DNA from: Ciona intestinalis
Lineage: Eukaryota > Chordata > Ascidiacea > Phlebobranchia > Cionidae
Direction of reading: 5' to 3'
DNA: 64,000 nt
NCBI RefSeq assembly: GCF_000224145.3
Contig: NC_020177.2
Span: 122,130 to 186,129, forward strand
The first letter of the stretch is position 1; every line of letters starts with the position of its first letter. This document shows, piece after piece, positions 1 through 9,560 of the stretch. The notes beneath the pieces are model-generated. The model was given only the letters and a program-made list of their open reading frames with translations, made no database searches and was not told the origin of the DNA. Position numbers and translations under genes: made by a program.

Positions 1-490
1 AAAAGTGACAAACGATGGTTAACAGCTAACAGAAAAAAGTTGTAAAAATAATTTAAAGCCGGATAGCACCTTGTCACATAGTGTCATGGTTTCCATATTT
101 TGGGTAAAATCTGGGGTGACATTGTTAAAATACAGTTACACTCATAGGGAACCTCATTGATTAATGTGGTGAATGCAATATACTTTGGCTCTGCTTGTTT
201 GTATAGACACCTAACAGCAGGGTAAAATCTGGGTTGACATTGTTAAAATACAGTTACACTCATAGTTGTCAAACATAGGGAACCTCATTGATTAATGTGG
301 TGAATGCAATATACTTTGGCTCTACTTGTTTGTATAGACACCTAACAGCAGGGTAAAATCTAGGGTGACATTGTTGAAATACAGTTACACTCACAGTTGT
401 CAAACATAGGAAACCTCATTGATTAATGTGGTGAATGCAATATACTTTGGCCCTGCTTGTTTGTATAGACACCTAACAGCAGGGTAAAAT
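1..490. repeat. Tandem 131-bp repeat, about 3.5 copies
   Basis: A unit starting AAATCTGGGGTGACATTG and ending GACACCTAACAGCAGGGT recurs about every 131 bp, with junctions near 220, 350 and 482. The same unit forms a second tandem array inside SAMD8 intron 1 (42.8-43.2 kb), and single fragments occur near 3930-3990, 5580-5625, 36270-36310 and 38060. It has no open reading frame. It is a dispersed family that expands locally; I cannot tell whether it began as a transposon end. Confidence 0.85.
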
Positions 491-629
491 GCTATTTTAA
501 GCCTAAAATCATGTTGCTAAAACATATGATGTCACCCCTGTTTCAAACGTTGATTAAAATTTTACCTCAGGCACCCCTAACTACTATATATGCATGTATG
601 GTGGTGTTGGTCCGTAACGAACCTCGCTG
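491..629. other. 3' flank of the STK16-like gene
   Basis: Short non-coding stretch between the 131-bp array and the stop codon of the minus-strand kinase. It probably includes the kinase 3' UTR. No other feature seen. Confidence 0.4.
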
Positions 630-3600
630 TCAAACAACAAGTGATTCGTTTGATAAAAGTTGTTCAATTTGATCGATCGTCCACATTACGTTCGGCCGTT
701 TCGTTGGCTCAACTTCCATCAAAGTTCGAACGAGCTGTTTTAGTTCAGGGGAATACCTGGTTAGAATAGAAATAACAATAAAATAAAATTAATAAAAAAT
801 AATATAAATTTGCAAACAACTACTGTAGCCGACAAGCTACACCGGAAAAATTAACTAAAAAATAAATTAACAAGAGGCTTCCATCGGAACAACTTTAATC
901 CCCAACCAACGATATTAAAAACAATGACAATGCACGCGACTGAGAACTTAGTAGTAAAACAAATCAACGTTCGGGTATAAGGGAGGGAAATCAAGGGGTA
1001 TTTCAAACGGTCGTTGACGCAGAGTGTAGGGGTATGTGGGTATCTACGTTTTCCAATTGTGAAGCATTTCAAATAACAATTTCTATCTCTAGCCCCTTAT
1101 TCAAATAGAAAATAAAGAATGGTTAAAAATAGGAACTGAACTTTAAACAGCATGAACGTAGAGGTAACTTAAAATAACATAAAGCGCATAAAGCGTAGAC
1201 GGAGACGTGCACTGTGCAGCCGTCGTTAAATAGAACTGAGGACGAACAAAGTCAAATACACACGAGACGAAAATCAACCATGCATACGAAACAAAGGAGA
1301 AAAGAATCGCGCTGGCATCGGAAAACAATGGGGAGTAAACAAACGACAATTTAGGGCGACACTGTACATTACACACCGGCCCCAAATGATATCTGTCACA
1401 GAATCATTTTAANNNNNNNNNNNNNNNNNNNNNNNNNNNNNNNNNNNNNNNNNNNNNNNNNNNNNNNNNNNNNNNNNNNNNNNNNNNNNNNNNNNNNNNN
1501 NNNNNNNNNNNNNNNNNNNNNNNNNNNNNNNNNNNNNAGGGAGGGAAATCAAGGGGTATTTCAAACGGTCGTTGACGCAGAGTGTAGGGGTATGTGGGTA
1601 TCTACGTTTTCCAATTGTGAAGCATTTCAAATAACAATTTCTATCTCTAGCCCCTTATTCAAATAGAAAATAAAGAATGGTTAAAAATAGGAACTGAACT
1701 TTAAACAGCATGAACGTAGAGGTAACTTAAAATAACATAAAGCGCATAAAGCGCATAAAGCGTAGACGGAGACGTGCACTGTGCAGCCGTCGTTAAATAG
1801 AACTGAGGACGAACAAAGTCAAATACACACGAGACGAAAATCAACCATGCATACGAAACAAAGGAGAAAAGAATCGCGCTGGCATCGGAAAACAATGGGG
1901 AGTAAACAAACGACAATTTAGGGCGACACTGTACATTACAACTACCATTACCGCAATACTTACCCGACATTCTCGTAATAATTCCCCTAACTAACAACTA
2001 AAATCCTGACAATAATAGAAATAATTATTATTACAAATCTTCTGGCAAATTATTGTAAAACAAATCTTCTGGCAATTGAGTGTTTTGTGATTTTAACGAT
2101 TTATCTGCCATACAGGGAGACATTATTAGGGTTTGCTGTTAAGTGTCTTGTCCAACGTCCAGATGATGCTTTATCGTATGGCGGACGAAACATCGGTCGA
2201 GACATTATTAGGGTTTGCTGTTAAGTGTCTTGTCCAACGTCCAGATGATGCGTCATCGTATGGCAGACGAAACATCGGTCGTTTAAGATCACGACCAACC
2301 ATGGAATTTTATTCAATAATTAATCTCCAACTTACTTGTCATTGTTAGGGAAATGCAAGTTCTTGTTTTGGACAGCAAGCGCCACGGAATCTTTCTTCAG
2401 CCATACTTGATCAAATGGGCCTTCCAAGTACATTAGGCTGTATAGGACGCATCCTAGTGACTGGGGTGTAATTGAGAGGTGAGGTTATATGTATAGTAGG
2501 GTGGAGGAAGATGGGACACCTTTTCGATCTATTTTCTCGTCTCATTTGTTAGTAAACAAAAAACATTCAAGGAATTATAAAACTATATCCTCACGAATGG
2601 CATAAACAGTTGTTATTTGTTTAAAACACGATCAGAATATTTGTATATTACATGCTGAAGGTGTCCCATCTTTCTTTATATACTATATATGATGTGTGGC
2701 ACACCATACATGGTGGATTCATTCACTTCTAAGTTAAACAGGGCTTGTTTTGTGAAAATGGGTAAATGTAACATAATAATTACTGTTACACAGACAGATG
2801 GTATATGTTGTTGCTGCTGGGTGTATTATAAAGAGAAATAGGAAAGTAATTTTCCAGCAATTACGCTGCATTGGTTAGCGCCTGTCTGTGGCCCAGAGAA
2901 TACAGGTTCGAAACTCAGCGCTGCTACTATTGGCACTTAACGGCAAACCGTAATGTTTCTTCGTATGCTGGATCTTTAACACCACCACCAGAAAATATTT
3001 TTCACACTTAAAATAATAAAACCATCGTTTCATAGAGAAAGCAAACCACCCACCCAAATATCAACTTTCTCATCAATGGTTGAATGAATTGGAACTTGAA
3101 ACAACTCAGGTGCTCGAAACGGCATCGTGCATCTCTCTGCTGCGAGGTCCTGACATAAATATAATATATATTTCAACACATTCACACCTAATGTTTTATG
3201 CAGAGTTTAAAAATATAAAGTGTCTAAAAATCTCGGGAAAAAGTTTTTACAATATTCTGTTACTTCTGCCACCAGTCATCACGCAATAAAGGCTTTTGGT
3301 TCCTCTGGTATAAAACCTTAAAAATATTCTACGTATCAATTCAAAACTGAAATTTTTATACTGTATGAGCCAAAATATCTATATTAGTTTTAACCAGGTT
3401 TCCCAAACATAAAACTTCAAGTTACAATCTATAAACAGCATATTCTTGGAGTATAGTTTACAAATATCACAACCCAATATATTGTAATGTAATCTTAAAT
3501 CTCTTGGGCAAGAACCTTAACAGCAATTGCTCCAACCCAGTGGTCACTAATTGGTTGTTCAAATTATCAGTCACTAGAAAAAAAAGATAAAAATATCGCC

Positions 3601-5457
3601 AAAACACAATCATAAACAAAGTAACATATTTGGTAAGTAGTAAAAGGACACGAGGTGTATGAACACCCATGTTATAACGACTGTCATTGCTCCACGACCA
3701 CGCAATGATAAAGTAAGTTACATTCAGAACCACCTGCAGTGCTTGAGCATCTTTAAAACTCTTGATTTCCACTTTAGCAGGAGCTACAGATCCAAGGTCC
3801 ATTATTATTGGAGTGTCTTCATTAGATAATAAAACATTGGCTGGCTTAATGTCTCTGGAAGTGAACAATATATTGTTTAGCCTAAACTAAAGGTTGTACA
3901 TTGCAATACATATCAAATGTTTTTTACCCTGCTGTTAGGTGTCTATAAAAACAAGCAGAGCCAAAGTATATTGCATTCACCACATTGAGGTTCCCTATAC
4001 ACACCACCCACCCACCTGTGAGCAACAGCTACAGGTTGATGTTGATGAAACACTTCCACAGCTTTACAAATCCCATGAAATAACTTTAACACGCGTTTAC
4101 TTGGTATGTGTTGGTTGGTGGATGACAACCTTTGATATTCATCATATAAGGTTCCTCTCTGTGGGTGAACATATTGGAATACATGAAGTAAATGAATGAA
4201 TACAATGTTTGGGTAAATAACAAACTATTTAACCTTAAATTTTTACAAAAAAAAACATTTAATGCTTTTTTGTAAGATTTTATAAATAAATAAAATTAAA
4301 GTGTCTTGCACAAGAACATGCACGACTACAATGGTAGCAGCAACGAGCCTTGAACCCATTACTTCTGGGTTAAAGGCAGATACGCTAACCACTATGCCAC
4401 GGCCCTTGTACAAATACAAGTTTTTTTAGCCATTGACAATTTGAGGACAACTGTTAAAGTTAAACTTTTACATTCGATATTTTGTTGAAATAATTAACAT
4501 ACATTATGAAGTACTTTACCTTATAGAAAGGAAAGATTAACCAAACCTCTGACAATCTTGGTTTGGATTTCAAGCAATGATCGATCAACGGAAGAATGTT
4601 CTCGTGTTGAAACATCCGACAATATTCGGCTTCCTATAGTTGGTGCATGGAATATAAGGATTGTATTCATCTCGGTTTATAAAGATACAGCCGTCTAATA
4701 TTAACTTGAAACATTCGCTGTTGCGAAACAAACACAATTTATAATTTACCAAACACAGATAAGCCAACAGTTTATAAAAGAACTGTGTGAACTAAATACA
4801 AATAAACTAAGCAAGAAGGTTACAAGGGAAAGTATTGGCAGGATATGGTGACACTATATCATTAACATGGTCATTCCATGGAAAGTAAACCCCAGCCCCA
4901 CTCCCCTGTTAGACACCCCACCAACCCAACCACCTGCAACGCTTCATTCTCCGCCTTCTTATCGTGGCAGACAATCCTCTTTAGCGCAACAAACTGTCCG
5001 GACTTTGCTTCTTCCAATAAATCAACGTAACTGAAACCACTGTCGGGGAATTTATTGTGAATATTGGAATAGTGGTTCAGTGATTGCACTGTAACCAAAG
5101 GATACCAGGTTCAATGCTCGATGCTGCTACCATTGTGAATGCATGACAGCATGAGTGTCATTGGAAAGATATTTAAAGGACAATACTCCAACCTAGTGGT
5201 CACTGGTTACTAATAGCCTATAGCAACTTGAGTTTCGGGTAATGGGCCAATTCTGGCTTAAATCTTATCCACAATGGTAGCAGCATTGAGTCTTGAACCC
5301 GGTATCCTCTGGTGTAACACAAGCACGCTAACCACTGCATCACCGCAGAAACCCCAACTCACCCTTCCCCAACATTATCTTGGAAGAAATATTTCTTCCC
5401 ATTAATATTGACAACATTTCGTCCACAAACGCACGATCCAGATAACGAACCCCCCAT
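630..5457 (-). CDS. STK16: STK16-like membrane-anchored Ser/Thr kinase
   Basis: Exons in order: 5457-5363, 5039-4934, 4633-4520, 4158-4016, 3854-3734, 3149-3054, 2460-2336, 756-630. All join in frame at GT-AG sites and give 308 aa (human STK16 is 305). Visible features: N-terminus MGGSLSGSCVC with Gly2 and Cys9/Cys11, matching the myristoyl/palmitoyl signal of STK16; the GEGGFSYVDL glycine-loop region; catalytic Lys52 (VALKRI); HRDIKPAN at 152-159; a DLG triplet at 172-174 in place of DFG, as in STK16; APE at 206-208; and DIWSLGCVLYSLMYLEGPFD. STK16 family kinases act on Golgi and vesicle membranes. Intron 7 (757-2335) is large and holds the duplicated block, an N gap, an 82-bp repeat and intact sequence between them. 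Assignment is strong; function is by orthology. Confidence 0.93.
980..1940. repeat. 558-bp offset direct duplication around an N gap
   Basis: Bases 980-1373 recur almost perfectly at 1538-1940, the second copy carrying one extra 9-bp unit (AAAGCGCAT). A run of 125 N lies at 1413-1537. The copies are so alike that either the duplication is very recent or both alleles were assembled in tandem. It lies wholly within STK16 intron 7. The apparent minus-strand open frames here are duplicated with it and are not convincing genes. Confidence 0.9.
2117..2280. repeat. Two 82-bp tandem copies
   Basis: GAGACATTATTAGGGTTTGC begins at 2117 and again at 2199, and the whole 82-bp unit repeats with a few changes, ending CATCGGTC in both. 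It sits in intron 7 of the STK16-like gene, just downstream of exon 7. The open frame crossing it is a repeat artefact. Confidence 0.85.
2495..2687. mobile_element. MITE, ~190-bp GATGGGACACC family
   Basis: Left end AGTAGGGTGGAGGAAGATGG and right end in inverted orientation (AAGGTGTCCCATCTTTC...). The interior carries the family landmarks AACATTCAAGGAATTATAAAACTATATCCTCACG (split here by divergence) and GTTTAAAACACGATCAG. It has terminal inverted repeats of about 28 bp and no coding capacity. Other copies are listed separately. Confidence 0.8.
2868..2945 (+). mobile_element. tRNA-derived SINE head
   Basis: The stretch has tRNA-like internal promoter boxes: A-box-like TTGGTTAGCGCCTG and B-box-like GGTTCGAAACT, followed by the family signature GCTGCTACTATTG. 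The fold is not that of a functional tRNA (no matching acceptor stem seen). It lies in STK16 intron 6. Family landmarks seen in longer copies follow: CTTGGGCAAGACA, a cluster of GTTATAACGACTG and GAGGATAAATAAGTTACAT. Confidence 0.65.
4290..4412 (-). mobile_element. tRNA-derived SINE, minus orientation
   Basis: Read on the minus strand: TGGCATAGTGG (a full match to the pol III A-box TRGCNNAGYNGG), then GGTTCAAGGCT (B-box-like), GCTGCTACCATTGTAG and CTTGTGCAAGACA. It lies in STK16 intron 3. This copy shows the SINE head most clearly. Confidence 0.75.
5060..5345. mobile_element. Two SINE heads facing each other
   Basis: A plus-oriented head (AGGATACCAGGTTCAATGCTC, then GCTGCTACCATTGTG) at about 5095-5150 meets a minus-oriented head (TTGAACCCGGTATCCTCTGG read on plus) at about 5270-5340. 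The pair occupies intron 1 of the STK16-like gene. Confidence 0.6.
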
Positions 5458-5848
5458 GTTAATGAGGCGTTAACATTATGTGGTGTAATGATTATATTTT
5501 ACCAGCTGAAACATGGAGAATAGGTGTCATGTGTTTAGAATGTTGAACAAAAAAAATGATTGACAAAATCTGTTAGAACACAGTTACACTCAAAGTTGAC
5601 AAACATAGGGAACCTCATTGATTAATATGGGATTTGAAAACATGATGTCACATTTTCACTCCTGTTTCAAAATCTTACATCACACTTATGAACTGGACAT
5701 GCAAGTTAATTAAATATAAAACTAAGTAAACAAATGTCATGCATTTGGATTTGATGTACAAGGAAAATACTTCGAAAAAATATGCATAAAACTAACCAGG
5801 TTGCGCGGGAAAAATTAAAATATTTTGAATTTTAAAAACAAAGAAGTT
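5458..5848. other. Intergenic, STK16-like 5' flank and dsRBD gene 3' flank
   Basis: A 131-bp-family fragment is present near 5580-5625 (ACAGTTACACTCAAAGTTG, GGGAACCTCATTGATTAATA). Nothing else recognised. It must contain the STK16-like promoter because the two genes are tandem on the minus strand. Confidence 0.5.
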
Positions 5849-6829
5849 TCATAAAGTGATTTGTTGAGTAAACAATGAACTATTCCATGATGTGTGATGT
5901 AACAATGAGGTTGGTTCATAATTTTCTTCATTGCCAAATATGGTCAAATATTCCAATGCATTTACTGCGGCATCAGAGTGGGATTGGTTTAGGGACTTCC
6001 CCCTTCCATGTAGCACACAAGGTGGTTGTGTGGAAACCTCAAGCAAACATTGACGATCACCGTTTACTGTAGTTTGTTCAATGTCTTTGTAAACGGCATC
6101 GAAACTATGTTTGTTGGCGAGTTCTTCGAGAACCTGGCAAGGATTTTGGTCGCAATTTGCGAAACGAACGTGGAAGAAATTTTGTTTTTCACCGACAGAA
6201 TTACAGATTTCGTTCAAACCGATCTTGTTTTTGGCCTCCCTGCTTTGGTTGGTCACTGTTTCCTTGGCTTCAGGTGGTAAGTTCATGATCTTGGTGAACA
6301 TATTCGCTGCTGCAAGTCGCTTTGCGTGTTTCTTTGCCGAGCCTGACCCGTATTCTTTAAAAGATTCCACGGTACAGCAAATAATAAACTCTTTCTTATG
6401 TGCGGGTCCTGTTTCATGCGCCAACGCATATTCGGGCAACCTCCAACCACGAGCTACTACCAACTCCTGCAGCGAGCCAACAGGGTTTGTATCATCAACG
6501 TCTCTCCCATATTCAACAGCCGATGTTTCCATCACATCAGGGAAAGACTCAGGTTCAACCAAACCGTTTGTCAGCGTTTTCAAAACTGCTTCGGCCGCAG
6601 CATGTTTTGCAATCTTCTTGCTTCCCCCTTGCCCTGTGGCCGTTACATCACCCACCATGCATCTGTACACGAACTGTGGTTGGTGGGCCCTCCCTTCTAA
6701 TGCTGTGAGGTCGTATTGAGGGGTCTTGCTAAGTTTTTGGCAATATTCCTGCAGAGTTGATACAGGTGTCTTGAATGTTTGGGATTCATTTTGTAAATCT
6801 TCGGTTTGGCTTTCACTACAACCAGCCAT
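5849..6829 (-). CDS. TARBP2/PRKRA-like three-dsRBD protein, intronless
   Basis: One uninterrupted frame of 326 aa. Three double-stranded-RNA-binding domains are visible: dsRBD1 at about 21-88 with the GSKKIAKHAAAE RNA-binding helix, dsRBD2 at about 116-184 with GSAKKHAKRLAAA, and a type-B third domain at about 228-297 (NPCQVLEELANKH, CLLEVSTQPP, ALEYL) lacking the KKxAK helix. That order is diagnostic of TARBP2, PRKRA and Loquacious, partners of Dicer and PKR. Such proteins load small RNAs into Argonaute; the type-B domain normally contacts Dicer. The start has a good context (ACCATGG). A CTAG acceptor-like site about 45 bp upstream could be a 5' UTR splice or trans-splice site. I cannot say whether TARBP2 or PRKRA is the closer match. 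Confidence 0.93.
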   Translation of the reverse strand: MAGCSESQTEDLQNESQTFKTPVSTLQEYCQKLSKTPQYDLTALEGRAHQPQFVYRCMVGDVTATGQGGSKKIAKHAAAEAVLKTLTNGLVEPESFPDVMETSAVEYGRDVDDTNPVGSLQELVVARGWRLPEYALAHETGPAHKKEFIICCTVESFKEYGSGSAKKHAKRLAAANMFTKIMNLPPEAKETVTNQSREAKNKIGLNEICNSVGEKQNFFHVRFANCDQNPCQVLEELANKHSFDAVYKDIEQTTVNGDRQCLLEVSTQPPCVLHGRGKSLNQSHSDAAVNALEYLTIFGNEENYEPTSLLHHTSWNSSLFTQQITL

Positions 6830-7784
6830 GGTATTTCAATTTAAACAAAACCAACAAAAACCTAGATTAAAGAAATTACGATGATTAAGTTTTGAATGTG
6901 GCATGTGGGTAGTTATGAAGTATGAACAGAAAAGTCTTAAACCCTCAGATTAATTCAAACAACAAATATGAATAACATTGAAACTTTAAATAAATTTTCA
7001 TCTGAATTTTACATCTTTTAAACACAAATGTTTAATAAAACGAACTTTCTAACTTTTTTCAAATAAACTGAGATGAATCTTTCAAGAAAACGTTCACATT
7101 TGGACAGTATGATGTTTTACAAATATATATATTTCTAAATTTTGAGGTTTTCATTCATAAAAAATAAAACGAATTTTGATTTTAAATAAACTTCAGTTTG
7201 AATTTTACATCTTTTGTGAAACATAAAAAACATGAACTTATTTTGAAACAAATTTGCAAATTATCAACATTAAACAGTTGTGTAAAATAAACGTTCATAT
7301 TTTATATAGAACTAACAAGATCAAACATTCCAGGGGTTGATATTTAAAACAACATTGCAAATAATTACAGTAGAAGTTTGAACAGAATAGCCTAAATTAT
7401 CAAATCTACAAATTAAATTAAACACACAGATAGTTGTACCATTTCAATATCACGAAGCAGCTAAATATCCATTAGACTGATCTATTGGCATAAAAATTAA
7501 CTTAAATAATTGAAACCGATGTTTTTCACACAAAGTCTCACAATGGCCAACAAAACACTAGTTTCAAATTTTCAATAAAATCAATGTTGTTTTTATTGCC
7601 AAAAATCAGTTTGTAAAATAACAAGAAGCCAGTTATAAGACTTTATTCTTAATTATCACTTTTTGCAAACAAAAATATAAATGTCAAACATTTTAACCTA
7701 AATTTAAGATTCAATTGTTTTAATTTCCACTTAATTTTCGTTATATTAATGTGAATCATAATTAAAGATTCATTTTATTTAGAT
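6830..7784. other. AT-rich intergenic spacer
   Basis: Strongly A+T-rich sequence between the dsRBD gene and the glyoxalase gene. Partially repeated phrases occur (for example AATTTTACATCTTTT at about 7004 and 7202). No gene, SINE or MITE recognised. Confidence 0.5.
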
Positions 7785-8342
7785 TTAACAAATTTTCACC
7801 ATTTGGTTTGTGCTTAAAACCTCAATCCAATAGCCATCCGGATCCTTAATAAAAGCCAACCCCTTCATGGAACCCGCATCGGGTTTCTTAACGTATTCCA
7901 CCCCATATTTATCGAACCTCTCACACGCTGTGTAAACATCGGGCACGCTTACCCCGATGTGTCCGAACCCACGAGGATCAGCGTTTCCGTTGTGATAAAC
8001 CACCGAGTCATCATTCTCCGACCCCCAATTATGAGTCAGCTCGATCGTACCCGGTTGCCGAAACACCCACGTCTTCCGCTCCGTGGGGTCATCCGGTATA
8101 TCCTTCGCATCAGCGTAACCCATGAAGTAAAGGGAGAACTTCATCGCGTCAAAGTGAAGTTGTAGAAGTAACCGCATCCCAAGAACTTCCGAGTAAAACT
8201 TGAGTGATTTTTTCGGGTCCTTCACCCTCAGCATGGTTTGTTGCATAATGAAATCTTTGGTCAAAACATCAGCTTCAACCAAACTCGACGCAATCTCAGC
8301 ATCACTTAATCTTCCACTCATGGTCGATATTACGCAATTCAA
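7785..8342 (-). CDS. GLO1: Glyoxalase I (lactoylglutathione lyase), intronless
   Basis: Single-exon frame of 185 aa (human GLO1 is 184). It isomerises the hemithioacetal of methylglyoxal and glutathione to S-lactoylglutathione in the cytosol. Two VOC half-domains are visible, with zinc ligands Gln35 ([14 protein letters not shown]), Glu101 (ELTHNWG), His128 (GFGHIG) and Glu174 (YWIEVL), each offset by one from the human positions. The first Met at 8342 and Met8 at 8321 are both usable; the second ([11 protein letters not shown]) aligns better with the family N-terminus. Expected to be a working enzyme. Confidence 0.96.
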   Translation of the reverse strand: MNCVISTMSGRLSDAEIASSLVEADVLTKDFIMQQTMLRVKDPKKSLKFYSEVLGMRLLLQLHFDAMKFSLYFMGYADAKDIPDDPTERKTWVFRQPGTIELTHNWGSENDDSVVYHNGNADPRGFGHIGVSVPDVYTACERFDKYGVEYVKKPDAGSMKGLAFIKDPDGYWIEVLSTNQMVKIC

Positions 8343-9560
8343 TGAATCTTACTTTCTACTTAAATACAAAAACATTAATTTTTATAGATTCTATTCGAAT
8401 AAGAGACTGACGATGCCATTTAGGCGAAATATATTATTTTTATATCTTTTATTTTTTATCTTCTATTTATTACATATGCTTTTAATTAAACATTTTGGAC
8501 TTGATTTAATGATTTTTATCCGCTGCCTTAATCTTATTCAGTCATTTTAACTGCTTGAGCAGAATCCAGTCAATACATTAACTCTAATGTATTGTGTAAA
8601 TGAATGTAACTTACAAGGCATGCTACTAATGTCACAGTGCTGATGGTTTGGTATAAATGAAAATATTTAAAACAAAGGACAAGATATAGCGACCGAACAG
8701 CAGTTAAAACCACTTACAGTTAAAACATAGGTGCTAGTAAAGAATTTTCCAAAACATATTTACATTTAGTTGGATTAAAAAGCGTCGTCGCTAAACACGC
8801 TACATTAGTAAATGCAAAAGTTTCCAAACTTCAGTTTAAACTCACAACCAAAGTATTTCTACAATAAAGTTTAAAAACAAAGTATAACATACGGAATTAA
8901 ATGAATACTTATGTTATGTTACCTTCAGTTTACAATGCAGTGAAAACTTGTTCTTTCTTTAACTGTTTAGTTGCCGTATTTACCATGCGAATAATATCAA
9001 CCTGTTTCGCTTTGTCATGCTTGTTTTGATGAGTCATACCGGAACGGGAATGCCCCCATCACGTCACTATTTGATAATCTAGTCATGTCACGGGAAAAAT
9101 TAAAAACGTTTTAAGTAGAAAGCACTGTTTACAAAACCAATATAGTCAGCTATGTTAATAAATAAGCTTCTGTACTTACTTTAAGGGTTTTGGGTGCTAA
9201 CAGTATCCCATCTTTCCCAAACATGTCTCATCTTGCCCCACATTACTACAATCAACATAACTAGATCAAAGATCAAATCAAATAAAAAGTTGTTCTTTAA
9301 CTTTTAAGAAATTCTTGTAATCTAATTACGTCATCACTTAAAATACGCCAAGAATATTAAACTATACAAATCGGTTTGGCGAAACAAATCTCCGGCAGCT
9401 GAAGAAAAAACTTTTTTTCTTATTTCATGCAACTTTACAGTGAACGAATATTTTTACTTTGGCGTTAATTTGATTTTTTTCGGGCATGAGGTGTATGAGA
9501 CAGAACATGCGTGTTATAACGACTGTCATTGCCATGTGAGCATAAATAAGTTACATTTAT
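8343..9560. other. Intergenic spacer, GLO1 to receptor gene
   Basis: AT-rich. It contains a decayed MITE end at about 9205-9240 (GTGCTAACAGTATCCCATCT, TCTTGCCCCACATTACTA) and a SINE-tail fragment at about 9487-9555 (GAGGTGTATGAGACAGAACA, GTTATAACGACTGTCATTGC). Otherwise nothing recognised. Confidence 0.5.

Noticed and set aside
4337-4402. A tRNA gene on the minus strand
   Set aside because: A-box and B-box resemble a tRNA but stems do not pair and the 3' extension belongs to a repeated SINE.
6026-6719. Plus-strand open frames opposite the dsRBD gene
   Set aside because: Shadows of a strongly conserved minus-strand coding region.
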